Both the position numbers and the translations under genes were made by a program. DNA of 31,525 nucleotides from Actinomycetes bacterium (GTDB lineage Bacteria > Actinomycetota > Acidimicrobiia > Acidimicrobiales > CADCSY01): the NCBI GenBank assembly GCA_025464025.1, contig JAODBP010000050.1, positions 1 through 31,525 of the forward strand, given 5' to 3'. Within the stretch, counting starts at the first letter, position 1. Every line of letters starts with the position of its first letter. The notes beneath the pieces are model-generated. The model saw nothing but the letters and a program-made list of their open reading frames with translations. It had not been told where the DNA came from and ran no database searches. Positions 1 through 7,559 of this stretch are shown piece by piece.

Positions 1-249
1 GGTCTCGATCCCGAGCGTGTAGGCGTTGGCCCCGGCGCCCGACGGGAGCCAGCCCGAGCCGCCCGGCCCAGGGACCCGGTACGGCTCCTTGGCATCGCCG
101 TGGAAGAAGTCGAGGGCGGCGGCCCGCAGGTCGGCGGTGACCTGGGGGTCGATGCCGTGGCCGGTGACCAGCAGGAAGCCGCTGGTGCGCAGGGCGTGGT
201 CGATCGCGCCGGTGTCCGGTCGGGCGAGGTCGATCAGCGGGATGTCCAC
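1..249 (-). CDS. 2-oxoglutarate/Fe(II) oxygenase, isopenicillin N synthase family (partial)
   Basis: Only the first 83 codons are in the window; the gene runs off the left edge. The translation opens with VDIPLIDLA and continues GFLLVTGHGID, a run of helix residues (LRAAALDFF), then KEPYR and GSGWLPSGA. This is the N-terminal DIOX_N pattern of the isopenicillin N synthase-like non-haem iron oxygenases. The iron-binding HxD...H residues lie in the missing part. The GTG at 247-249 is chosen because it places the family's usual IPxIDL motif at the extreme N-terminus; no good ribosome binding site precedes it. It lies 43 bases downstream of the methyltransferase stop on the same strand, so the two are probably co-transcribed. 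The substrate cannot be inferred. Recognition of the family is by motif reading, not a search. Confidence 0.75.
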   Translation of the reverse strand, partial: MDIPLIDLARPDTGAIDHALRTSGFLLVTGHGIDPQVTADLRAAALDFFHGDAKEPYRVPGPGGSGWLPSGAGANAYTLGIET

Positions 250-292
250 GTCGCGACCGTACGGGTCGCGCGTTTCGGGACCGTTGCCGGTG

Positions 293-853
293 TCAGTTCC
301 CGAGCTTGCGGCCCCGCAGCACGAGCGTGCGGGGGAGGGTGCCCGACTCGGGCTCGAGCAGGGTGTCGACGGCGAAGTGGGCCCTGGTCAGCGAGGTGAA
401 GAGGTCGCCGACGGTGCGGCGGTTGTCGCTGCGGTCGAAGTACGAGCGCCGGATCAGCAGCTTGGGGTCCGCGTCCTCGTCGATGAGCTCGAGCGTGGGG
501 TGCGGGAGCGACACGACCAGCGGGGCATCGGTCCTCAGCACCCGGTGCACCTGGCGGAACACCCGGTCGACGTCCTCCACGTCGCGGAGGGCGTCCTCCG
601 AGATGGCGGCATCGACCGTGTCGGCCCGGATGAAGGCGAGGTCGGCGAGGTCGCCGTGGATGAGCTCGACCTTGGCCTCGGCCCGCTCGATGGCGGTGCG
701 GGCCCGGTCGTGGTCGTCGGCCCCGTCGGCGATGGCGATCACGTGGGCGCCCTGGCCGGCCAGGGCGATGGCGCTGGCGGCGTCGGAGCAGCCCAGCTCG
801 AGCACCCGCTTCCCGGCGACGTTCCCGAGCAGGCGCAGTTCCTCGTCGGTCAC
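293..853 (-). CDS. class I SAM-dependent methyltransferase
   Basis: A 186-residue protein with the Rossmann methyltransferase layout. Motif I is VLELGCSDAASA (about residues 16-27), followed by an acidic loop after the second strand (IAIADGADDHDRA), GDLADL before motif II, and a VDAAISEDALRDVEDVDRVF stretch typical of the post-II region. FRQVHRVLRTDAPLVVSLPHP resembles the motif III region of UbiE/type 11 methyltransferases. The open frame continues far upstream into ino1, but that part reads as antisense. GTG at 851-853 (VTDEELRLLGNVAGKRVLELG) gives the usual family length. A CATACT hexamer six bases upstream could be the -10 of a leaderless transcript. The acceptor substrate is unknown. Confidence 0.8.
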   Translation of the reverse strand: MTDEELRLLGNVAGKRVLELGCSDAASAIALAGQGAHVIAIADGADDHDRARTAIERAEAKVELIHGDLADLAFIRADTVDAAISEDALRDVEDVDRVFRQVHRVLRTDAPLVVSLPHPTLELIDEDADPKLLIRRSYFDRSDNRRTVGDLFTSLTRAHFAVDTLLEPESGTLPRTLVLRGRKLGN

Positions 854-871
854 CAACTGAGTATGGACGCG

Positions 872-902
872 AGACAGCCCGGGCGTGGAGCCCGGGCCGT
901 CT
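872..902 (-). terminator. probable terminator hairpin after ino1
   Basis: GCCCGGGC at 877-884 pairs with the identical GCCCGGGC at 890-897 around a 5-base loop. Four more pairs lie beyond a single mismatch (AGAC at 872-875 with GTCT at 899-902). It starts about 22 bases after the ino1 stop in the direction of ino1 transcription and has no U tract. It separates ino1 from the methyltransferase. Confidence 0.6.
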
Positions 903-924
903 GGTGGATCTGGTGGAGCGGGTG

Positions 925-2007
925 CTACTTGATGGTGTCGTCGCCCGCGGCGTAGGCCTCGACCATGCGGTGGGCCTCCTCGTCGCGGTACTGCACGGGC
1001 GGCGACTTCATGAAGTAGGCCGACGGGCCGTGCAGGGGGCCGCCGATGCCGCGGTCCATGGCGATCTTGGCGCAGCGCACGGCGTCGATGATCACGCCGG
1101 CCGAGTTCGGCGAGTCGTGGACCTCGAGCTTGAGCTCGACGGTGAGCGGCACGTCGCCGAAGTTGCGGCCCTCGAGGCGGATGAACGCCCACTTCCGGTC
1201 CTCGAGCCACGGCACGTGGTCGGACGGGCCGATGTGCACGTCGCGGTCGCCGATGCCCTGGTCGATCTGCGAGGTGACCGACTGGGTCTTCGAGATCTTC
1301 TTGGACTTCAGCCGCTTGCGCTCGAGCATGTTCATGAAGTCCATGTTCCCGCCGAAGTTCAGCTGGTACGTGTGGTCGATCGTGGTGCCGCGGTCCTCGA
1401 ACAAGCGGGCGAGCGTCCGGTGCACGATGGTGGCGCCGACCTGGCTCTTGATGTCGTCGCCGACGATCGGGAGGTTGGCGTCGGTGAACTTCTGGGCCCA
1501 CTCGGGGTTGCTGGCGATGAACACCGGGATGGCGTTGACGAAGCCGACGCCGGCGTCGAGGCAGGCCTGGGCGTAGTACTTCTGGGCGTCCTCGGAGCCG
1601 ACCGGCAGGTACGACACGAGCACGTCGACCTTGGCGTCGCGGAGGGCCTGGGCCACGTCGATCGACTCGGCCGGGGACTCCTCGCACTCCTGCGTGTAGA
1701 ACTCGCCGAAGCCGTCGAGGGTCGGGCCCCGCTGCACCACCACGTCGAGGAAGCCGGGCTCGGCGAACTTGATGGTGTTGTTCATGCCCGAGAAGATCGC
1801 CTTGCCCAGGTCGATGCCGACCTTGGTGGCGTCCACGTCGAAGGCGGCCACGAGCTCGACGTCGCCGACGTGGTAGTCGCCGAGCTTCACGTGCATGAGG
1901 CCGGGCACCACCTCGGTGGGATCCGCGTCCTTGTAGTACGTGATGCCCTGCACGAGCGAGCTCGCGCAGTTGCCGACGCCGGCGATGGCCAGACGAACCT
2001 TCTTCAT
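925..2007 (-). CDS. ino1: inositol-3-phosphate synthase
   Basis: Converts glucose 6-phosphate to 1D-myo-inositol 3-phosphate using NAD+. In actinomycetes this feeds phosphatidylinositol and often mycothiol synthesis. The 360-residue length matches the short actinobacterial form. The N-terminus [20 protein letters not shown] is the NAD-binding glycine loop. Conserved blocks follow: [56 protein letters not shown] and [14 protein letters not shown]. The ATG at 2005-2007 overlaps the padR stop as ATGA, and a strong GAGGAGGAA site lies within the last padR codons, so translation is coupled. The open frame extends 65 codons upstream, but that is antisense-like sequence inside padR. Regulation is probably through the PadR protein encoded just upstream. 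Confidence 0.96.
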   Translation of the reverse strand: MKKVRLAIAGVGNCASSLVQGITYYKDADPTEVVPGLMHVKLGDYHVGDVELVAAFDVDATKVGIDLGKAIFSGMNNTIKFAEPGFLDVVVQRGPTLDGFGEFYTQECEESPAESIDVAQALRDAKVDVLVSYLPVGSEDAQKYYAQACLDAGVGFVNAIPVFIASNPEWAQKFTDANLPIVGDDIKSQVGATIVHRTLARLFEDRGTTIDHTYQLNFGGNMDFMNMLERKRLKSKKISKTQSVTSQIDQGIGDRDVHIGPSDHVPWLEDRKWAFIRLEGRNFGDVPLTVELKLEVHDSPNSAGVIIDAVRCAKIAMDRGIGGPLHGPSAYFMKSPPVQYRDEEAHRMVEAYAAGDDTIK

Positions 2008-2603
2008 GCCATTTCCTCCTCGATCAGGCGGTCGAGCCAGGCGATGTCCCGCTCGGTCGACTCGGTCTCGTGCTCCATGAGGGAGCGGACGTAGCGGTCG
2101 ATGCGCTCGGACGGTCGCATGGTGCGACGACCCTCCGACAGGCGCTCGACGAGGGCGGCGCGCCGGCGCTGGAGCAGGCCGAGGCGGACCTCGGGCTCGC
2201 ACCAGCGGCAGAACGCCAGCTTCAGCGGGAAGGTCCGATCGTCGTCGCCGGGTTCGGCGACGAGCTCGGCGAGGCGGGCCTCACCCTGATCGGTGATCCC
2301 GTAGACCTTCCGGTTGCGGGGGCCGCGCCCGCCGGTGCGACCCAACTGCTTCCGCGTGGCGGCGCGGAACGCCGCTGCCTCCCCGGCGAAGGAGCCGGTG
2401 GAGGGGAACGTGGGGGTGGGCACGGCTTCCGCCGCTTCCACCGCCTTGAGGTGGCCGGCGGCCTCGAGCTTGGCCAGCGCGGGGTACAGGGACCCGAACG
2501 ACACGCTCGAGAGCGGGCCGAGGACGTCGCGCAGGCGCTTCTTCAGCTCGTAGCCGTGGAGCTCGGACTCCTTGAGGAGCCCGAGGATGGCCAGCTCGAT
2601 CAC
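2004..2603 (-). CDS. PadR-family transcriptional regulator
   Basis: A 199-residue protein beginning [23 protein letters not shown], the classic PadR winged-helix start. It continues [18 protein letters not shown], the recognition helix and wing, then [16 protein letters not shown]. The C-terminal part ([33 protein letters not shown]) is helical and probably dimerises, as in the PadR/Vir-type subfamily. The frame could start at GTG 2636, but GTG at 2601-2603 puts the family motif at the N-terminus and sits six bases after a good -10, so I prefer it. The gene is first in a two-gene operon with ino1 (4-base overlap), as I recall for Rv0047c-Rv0046c in M. tuberculosis. A perfect palindrome over its promoter suggests autoregulation. 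Confidence 0.9.
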   Translation of the reverse strand: MIELAILGLLKESELHGYELKKRLRDVLGPLSSVSFGSLYPALAKLEAAGHLKAVEAAEAVPTPTFPSTGSFAGEAAAFRAATRKQLGRTGGRGPRNRKVYGITDQGEARLAELVAEPGDDDRTFPLKLAFCRWCEPEVRLGLLQRRRAALVERLSEGRRTMRPSERIDRYVRSLMEHETESTERDIAWLDRLIEEEMA

Positions 2604-2609
2604 GTGACC

Positions 2610-2638
2610 AACATATCGGACCGATATATCGAACACAA
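2610..2638 (-). promoter_or_regulatory. padR-ino1 promoter (leaderless)
   Basis: On the minus strand, TTGTGT (2638-2633), a 17-base spacer and TATGTT (2615-2610) form a sigma-70-type promoter. The GTG start at 2603 lies six bases after the -10, so transcription probably starts at or next to the first codon. Confidence 0.65.
2613..2627 (-). promoter_or_regulatory. palindromic operator of the padR-ino1 operon
   Basis: ATATCGG, one central base, then CCGATAT: a perfect 7-base inverted repeat. It lies between the putative -35 and -10 and overlaps the first bases of the -10, where a repressor would block polymerase. AT-rich palindromes at their own promoters are typical for PadR proteins. Binding is inferred. 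Confidence 0.75.
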
Positions 2639-2780
2639 CAATACGACCTCGCGCCGCAGGCTGCGCTCGGTGTGCCGATCAGGCTCGCTGGCGCTCGCCC
2701 TGTCGGCCTGGTCCGGCCCGGTGCGTTGCCTCGTCCCTCCCGCTGAAGGGGCATCAGGCGTGGCTTCGCCCGGTCGTGGC

Positions 2781-2786
2781 TAGCCT
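2781..2786 (+). promoter_or_regulatory. -10 element of the DUF5318 gene
   Basis: TAGCCT lies seven bases before the ATG at 2794, fitting the leaderless pattern seen at several genes here. No clear -35 is visible. The rest of 2637-2780 holds no gene I can support. Confidence 0.4.
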
Positions 2787-2793
2787 TCGTGCG

Positions 2794-3231
2794 ATGTCGT
2801 TCAACCCGCGTGGGGTACGAGGCGCATCGCCTGGGCTCCCAGGTGAGATCGACTACCGCCTGGCGCGCCAGGCCGTGATCTCGGAGTACCGCAAGGGACG
2901 CGTCGCCCAGCACGAGGTGTGCGACGCCCACCCGGAGCTCATCCGGGCGGCCCGCAACGTGGGAGAGGAGTCGAGCCGGACGTGTCCGATCTGCGAGGAG
3001 GCGAACGTCGTCCTCGTGTCCTACGTGTTCGGCCCGAGGATGCCGGCGCACGGCCGCTGCGTCACCACGAAGCAGGAGATGCAGCGCCTGAGCCGGGCCG
3101 GCGACGAACTGGCCTGCTACGTGGTCGAGGTCTGTCCCTCCTGCCGGTGGAACCACCTGGCCCGGACGTTCCTGCTGACGCCGGCCAAGCCGCGGTCGTC
3201 GAACCGCAGCAGCTCGGCCCCCTCCGGCTGA
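2794..3231 (+). CDS. DUF5318 zinc-ribbon protein
   Basis: A 145-residue protein of unknown function. Two CxxC pairs (TCPICEE and CPSCRWNH) about 50 residues apart make a zinc-ribbon fold likely. The N-terminal part (EIDYRLARQAVISEYRKGRVAQHEVCDAHPELIRAARN) and the central VSYVFGPRMPAHGRCV match what I remember of actinobacterial DUF5318 proteins such as Rv0049. As there, the gene lies between padR and a ponA-type PBP. The ATG at 2794 is preferred over the in-frame GTG at 2776 because TAGCCT seven bases upstream gives a leaderless start. The C-terminal tail is Ser/Arg-rich and probably disordered. A role linked to the cell wall genes is only suggested by context. Confidence 0.8.
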   Translation: MSFNPRGVRGASPGLPGEIDYRLARQAVISEYRKGRVAQHEVCDAHPELIRAARNVGEESSRTCPICEEANVVLVSYVFGPRMPAHGRCVTTKQEMQRLSRAGDELACYVVEVCPSCRWNHLARTFLLTPAKPRSSNRSSSAPSG

Positions 3232-3254
3232 CGGCCGCGGTCGCGGCGATCGCC

Positions 3255-3707
3255 GTGGCCGCGGTGGCTCGCGGTCCAGTGGCCGTGCTCGCCGTGCTCG
3301 TCGCCGTGGTCCTGGGATCACCGGTCGGTGCCCTGACGTCCGTGCTCGCCTTCCTCGCCGCCTGCTGGCGGTGGGGCTCGGGCTGGCTGGTGGCCGTCGT
3401 CGGCGCCCAGGCCGTGCTCGGCCCGGCCGGCGCCGTCGGCCCGCCGTCGGCCGCCCTGTCGTCGTGGTTGGCGGCGGTCGCGCTCGTGGTGGCCGTGCCG
3501 GGCGCGTCGCTCGTGGCCGCCCTCGCCGTGGGCGCGTCGGCTGCGCTGGTGGTGGCCGGTCCGGCCGGGCTCGACGGGGCCGGCACCCGCCTGGCCGCCA
3601 CCGCCGCCCTCGGCCTGCTGGCCTTCGGCGTGGGCCGGCTCCGGTGGCGGCGGTGGCCGGCGCTGGTGGCCCTGGCCCTGGCGGTGGGCGCCGCGGCCCT
3701 GGCATGA
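3255..3707 (+). CDS. small hydrophobic membrane protein upstream of the PBP
   Basis: About 150 residues made almost wholly of Ala, Val, Leu and Gly, with roughly five membrane-spanning stretches broken by short loops (WRWGSG, GPAGLDGAGTR, RLRWRRW). I do not recognise a family. Its TGA at 3705-3707 overlaps the PBP start codon as ATGA, which argues for a translated, coupled gene. The start is uncertain. GTG 3255 and GTG 3264 are candidates, but the preceding sequence back to CTG 3228 (overlapping the DUF5318 stop as CTGA) is also hydrophobic, so the real N-terminus may be earlier. No Shine-Dalgarno site is evident. It may assist the PBP at the membrane; this is inference. Compositional bias alone could produce part of this frame, hence moderate confidence. 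Confidence 0.55.
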   Translation: MAAVARGPVAVLAVLVAVVLGSPVGALTSVLAFLAACWRWGSGWLVAVVGAQAVLGPAGAVGPPSAALSSWLAAVALVVAVPGASLVAALAVGASAALVVAGPAGLDGAGTRLAATAALGLLAFGVGRLRWRRWPALVALALAVGAAALA

Positions 3708-5728
3708 CGAGCGGGCGGCGCAGCCTCGTCTGGCGCCTCCGCCGCCTCTGGTACCTCGTCGGACTGCTCACCGTCGCCGGCGTGTCCGGCGTGGGCTACG
3801 TGCTGGCCCAGGTGCCGCTGCCCGTGGCCGACCAGCCGGTCGAGACCACGTTCCTCTACGACACCGGCGGCAACAAGCTGGCGGAGCTGGCCGGCAGCGA
3901 GAACCGCACCTCGGTGCACCTCGACGCCGTCTCGCCCCACCTGGTCGCCGCCGTCCTGGCCGGCGAGGACCGCGACTTCTTCCGGCACCCCGGCGTCGAC
4001 GTCGGGGCCATCGCCCGGGCCACGGTGGCCGACCTCCGAGGGAAGCCGCTCCAGGGCGGCTCGACGATCACCCAGCAGTACGTCAAGAACACCTACGTGG
4101 GCGACGAGCGGTCGCTGGCCCGGAAGCTGAAGGAGGCGGTGCTCGCCGTCAAGCTCGAGCGCAAGCTGCCCAAGGCCGAGATCCTCGAGCGCTACCTCAA
4201 CACCGTCTACTTCGGCCGGGGCGCCTACGGGGTCCAGGCCGCGGCCAAGGCCTACTACTTCACCAGCGTCGACCAGCTGGACGTCCGCCAGGCCGCGTTC
4301 CTGGCCGGGTTGATCCGCGCGCCGGAGGCCGCCGACCCGAGCGTGCACCCCGAGGAGGCCGACCGCCGCCGCGACCTCGTCGTGGACGCGATGGTCGAGG
4401 AGCACGCCATCACGTCGGGCGAGGCGCGGGCGGCGAAGGCCGAGCCGGTGGCGTCGTGGTCACGGCCGCGCGCCGACGTGGTGCACGACCGCTACGTCGA
4501 CGCGCAGTTCGCCACGCCCTACGTCGTCGAGCACGTGCGCCGGCAGCTCCGCTCGCTCGGGTTCACCGACGACCAGATCAACGGCGGCGGCCTGCGGGTG
4601 ACGACCTCGCTCGACCTCCACCTCCAGGAGGCGGCCTACCGGGCCGTCTACACCGACACGTTGAACCAGGCCGGTGATCCGGCCGGAGCCCTCGTGGCCG
4701 TCGACACGAGCGGCTGGGTGCGGGCCATGGTCGGCGGGCGCGACTGGGACGCGACGACGCCGTACGCCCGGGTCAACCTCGCCACCGGGCGATCCGGCGG
4801 GGGCACGGGTCGCCAGCCGGGCTCGTCGTTCAAGCCCATGGCGCTCGCCGCGGCCGTCGACGCCGGCTACTCGGCCGAGTCGGCGTTCGCGGCGCCGGCC
4901 ACGTTCACGTTCCCGAAGGCCGACAACGGCAAGGACTACGAGGTCTCGAACTTCGAGGGTGAGGCGTTCGGCCGGCTCAACCTGGTCGACGCCACGCGAC
5001 TCTCCGCGAACACGGTCTACGCCCAGCTCGTCGATGCCCTGGGGCCCGAGCGGGTGGTGGCCATGGCCCGCCGGCTCGGCATCACCTCCGACGTGCCGCC
5101 GGTGCTGTCGATCTCGCTGGGCACGCCGTTCGTGTCGGTCGTCGAGATGGCCGACGCCTACCTCACGTTCGCCACCGGCGGGATCCAGGTGGCGCCCGAG
5201 CTGATCGAGCGCGTCACCGACCAGGACGGCAACGTCCTCTACGCGCCCCAGGTCCGGCGCCAGCGCGCGCTCCAGCAGCACACGGCCGACGTGGTGACGT
5301 GGGCCCTGCGGCAGGTGGTGGGCAGCGGCACGGGCACCCGGGCCCAGCTGCCGGTCGACGCCGCCGGCAAGACGGGCACGACCCAGGACCACGGCGACGC
5401 CTGGTTCGTGGGCTACACGCCGGGCCTGTCGACGGCGGTGTGGATGGGGTACCCCGAGGGCCAGAAGCACCGCATGGAGCACGTGCACGGGATCAAGGTC
5501 ACCGGCGGCTCGCTGCCGGCCCAGGCCTGGCGGCGGTTCATGGCCGTCGCCACCAAGGACCCCCGCTACGCCGGGCGCTTCGGTCCGAAGCCCGACCTCG
5601 CGACCGGGCGGGTCGTCCCCGGCTCGGCCCGCGTCTCGGCCACGTCGACGACCACGTCGACGACTTCGACCACGGTGCCCGGGGCGACGACGTCCACGAC
5701 CACGCCGGGCGCGACGGCCAGCGGCTAG
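3704..5728 (+). CDS. ponA: class A penicillin-binding protein (transglycosylase/transpeptidase)
   Basis: A bifunctional peptidoglycan synthase of 674 residues. It has a short basic cytoplasmic N-terminus, one membrane anchor (about 15-35), and a GT51 domain with the catalytic Glu in GEDRDFF (E88), QGGSTITQQ (from 117) and the LERYLNTVYFGRGAYG block. The transpeptidase domain has SSFK (nucleophile S374, K377), SAN (434-436) and KTGT (from K556). The tail after about 635 is Thr/Ser-rich with proline (TSTTTSTT and similar), probably a disordered periplasmic linker. No PASTA domain is present. ATG 3704 overlaps the preceding gene's stop. The stop codon overlaps that of the convergent GH15 gene. 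Position next to the DUF5318 gene parallels ponA1 of mycobacteria. Confidence 0.95.
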   Translation: MTSGRRSLVWRLRRLWYLVGLLTVAGVSGVGYVLAQVPLPVADQPVETTFLYDTGGNKLAELAGSENRTSVHLDAVSPHLVAAVLAGEDRDFFRHPGVDVGAIARATVADLRGKPLQGGSTITQQYVKNTYVGDERSLARKLKEAVLAVKLERKLPKAEILERYLNTVYFGRGAYGVQAAAKAYYFTSVDQLDVRQAAFLAGLIRAPEAADPSVHPEEADRRRDLVVDAMVEEHAITSGEARAAKAEPVASWSRPRADVVHDRYVDAQFATPYVVEHVRRQLRSLGFTDDQINGGGLRVTTSLDLHLQEAAYRAVYTDTLNQAGDPAGALVAVDTSGWVRAMVGGRDWDATTPYARVNLATGRSGGGTGRQPGSSFKPMALAAAVDAGYSAESAFAAPATFTFPKADNGKDYEVSNFEGEAFGRLNLVDATRLSANTVYAQLVDALGPERVVAMARRLGITSDVPPVLSISLGTPFVSVVEMADAYLTFATGGIQVAPELIERVTDQDGNVLYAPQVRRQRALQQHTADVVTWALRQVVGSGTGTRAQLPVDAAGKTGTTQDHGDAWFVGYTPGLSTAVWMGYPEGQKHRMEHVHGIKVTGGSLPAQAWRRFMAVATKDPRYAGRFGPKPDLATGRVVPGSARVSATSTTTSTTSTTVPGATTSTTTPGATASG

Positions 5729-7533
5729 CGAGCAGCCTCGCGCAGGGCGAGGGCAGCGTTGATGTGGCCGAGGTGGGTGAGGGCCTGGGGGAAGTTGCCC
5801 AGCGCCATCCTCGTGCGGGGTTGGTACTCCTCGGCGAACAGGCCGAGGTCGTTCGCCGTGCCGGTGGCGCGGTCGAAGAAGGCCCGCGCCTCGTCGAGGC
5901 GGCCCAGGTGGGCGAGGCACTCGACCAGCCAGAAGGTGCAGGGCAGGAAGGCGCCCTCGTCGTCCCAGCCCTGGCGCCGGCGCACGAAGCCGTCGACGAC
6001 GAGCCCGTCGAGCACGGCGTCGACGGTGGCCACCATCACGGGGTCGTCCCACGCCACGAACTCGACGGTGGGGAGGAGGAGCACCGCGGCATCGAGGATG
6101 GTGCCGTCGAGCGCGTCGACGAAGCAGCCTCGCTTCGGGTCGACGCCGCGCTCGAGCACCTCGGCCCGCAGCGCCGCCGCTTCGGTGCGCCAGCGCTGGA
6201 CCTCGGCGTCGTGGTCGCGGTCGAGGGCGTCGGCCAGGCGGACCCCGCGGTCGAGGGCGACCCAGGCGAAGGCCTTCGAGTGCACGAAGTGGTGCTGCTC
6301 GCCCCGCACCTCCCAGATGCCGCTGTCGGGGTCGCGCCAGCGGTCGCAGGCGTGGTTGGCCACGTCGACGAGGAAGTGCCACCAGTCGTCGTCGGGCACG
6401 TGGCCCCGCTCGTACCAGAGCCAGGCCAGCTCGAGCAGCTCGCCGTAGGCGTCGAGCTGGAGCTGCCCGGCGGCGGCGTTGCCGATGCGGACCGGCTTCG
6501 AGCCCCGCCACCCCTCGAGGTGGTCGAGGGTGCGCTCGCTCAGGCTGTGCTCGCCGCCGACCCCGAACGCGATCTGGAGCTCGTCGACCTGCCCGGCCGC
6601 GCTGCGCTCGACGAAGCGGCGGAAGCGGTCGGCGCTGCTCACGTCACCCAGGTCGGCCAGGGCGCGCACGGTGAGCCAGGAGTCGCGGATCCAGGTGTAG
6701 CGGTAGTCCCAGTTGGAGTCGCCGCCCACCACCTCGGGGATCGAGGTGGTGGCCGCCGCCGCGATGGCGCCGGTGTCGGCGTTGCCGAGGGCGCGGAGCA
6801 CGAGGGCCGAGCGGCGGAGGTCGGGCGTGACGTCGACGTCGTCGTGGATCTGCGACCAGCCGACCGCGGTGGCCTCGACCAGGCCGTCGACCTCGTCGGG
6901 CGTGGGGGTCCCGGTCAGCAGCTCGCCGTCGAGGGTGTGGGGCGGGCGCACGTCGAGCGAGAGCCGCCAGCGCTCCCCGGGGCCGACGACCGTGGTGCCG
7001 ACCAGGTCCTGGCGGTCGACGGTGTGGAGCTCGACGTCGCTCCACACGAGGAGGCCGTCGTCGCCACCGATGAGCGTGTGGACGCCGTCGCCGACGGTCC
7101 GCACCCACGGTCGGAGCAGGCCGTAGTCGTAGCGGGCGGCGATGACGAGCCCGAGCTCGACGGTGCCTTCGATGCCCTCGGCGATGCGCACGAGGCGGCC
7201 CTCGGGGTAGCCGTCGCGGCGCAGGGCGAGGAGGTCGATGACCCGGGCGGCACCGGTGGCCGTGCGGAAGGTCGTCTCCAGCGTGCACGTGTTGCCGAGG
7301 TAGCGGCGGGTGACCTCGGCTTCGGCGGTCGGGGCGAAGCGGCAGTGGCCGGCGGTGTCCCAGTCGAGCAGGCGGCCGAACGTGCTGCCGTCGTCGATGC
7401 GGCGGAGGCAGGCCCAGTCGATCGAGCCGGCGCGCGACACGAGCGCAGCTCCGAGCCCGTCACCGAGGAACCCGTAGTCGTCGATCGTCGGGTAGCGCGG
7501 CGCGTCGGGGAAGGCAGGTCCGTCGGTTGTCAC
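5725..7533 (-). CDS. glycoside hydrolase family 15 protein (glucoamylase or trehalase-like)
   Basis: A 602-residue cytoplasmic enzyme without a signal peptide. The N-terminal beta-domain opens with YPTIDDYGFLGDGLGAALVSRAGSIDW, the usual start of bacterial GH15 proteins. The (alpha/alpha)6 catalytic domain begins near DSNWDYRYTWIRDSWLT. The likely general acid is the Glu in GIWEVRGEQHHFVHSK and the likely base is the Glu in WDDEGAFLPCTFWLVE. NFPQALTHLGHINAAL closes the barrel. Mycobacterial relatives of this architecture act as alpha,alpha-trehalases, others as glucoamylases; sequence reading alone does not separate these. GTG 7533 is the only sensible start. TACCCT at 7549-7544 lies ten bases upstream. 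It is divergent from the SDR gene with only 26 bases between starts, and its TAG shares CTAG with the PBP stop. Confidence 0.92.
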   Translation of the reverse strand: MTTDGPAFPDAPRYPTIDDYGFLGDGLGAALVSRAGSIDWACLRRIDDGSTFGRLLDWDTAGHCRFAPTAEAEVTRRYLGNTCTLETTFRTATGAARVIDLLALRRDGYPEGRLVRIAEGIEGTVELGLVIAARYDYGLLRPWVRTVGDGVHTLIGGDDGLLVWSDVELHTVDRQDLVGTTVVGPGERWRLSLDVRPPHTLDGELLTGTPTPDEVDGLVEATAVGWSQIHDDVDVTPDLRRSALVLRALGNADTGAIAAAATTSIPEVVGGDSNWDYRYTWIRDSWLTVRALADLGDVSSADRFRRFVERSAAGQVDELQIAFGVGGEHSLSERTLDHLEGWRGSKPVRIGNAAAGQLQLDAYGELLELAWLWYERGHVPDDDWWHFLVDVANHACDRWRDPDSGIWEVRGEQHHFVHSKAFAWVALDRGVRLADALDRDHDAEVQRWRTEAAALRAEVLERGVDPKRGCFVDALDGTILDAAVLLLPTVEFVAWDDPVMVATVDAVLDGLVVDGFVRRRQGWDDEGAFLPCTFWLVECLAHLGRLDEARAFFDRATGTANDLGLFAEEYQPRTRMALGNFPQALTHLGHINAALALREAAR

Positions 7534-7543
7534 GAGCAGCGGG

Positions 7544-7549
7544 AGGGTA
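7544..7549 (-). promoter_or_regulatory. -10 element of the GH15 gene
   Basis: TACCCT on the minus strand, ten bases before the GTG start. It lies in the 26-base gap shared with the divergent SDR gene, so the two promoters must overlap. Confidence 0.4.
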
Positions 7550-7559
7550 GCCGTGGGGG

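Noticed and set aside
26..955. A 309-codon plus-strand open frame at the left edge
   Set aside because: It is antisense to the oxygenase and methyltransferase, whose translations carry clear family motifs. Its own translation is low-complexity and motif-free.
4460..6511. A 683-codon minus-strand frame across the PBP and GH15 genes
   Set aside because: It is an Arg/Ala/Gly-rich shadow produced by high GC at third positions and overlaps two certain genes.
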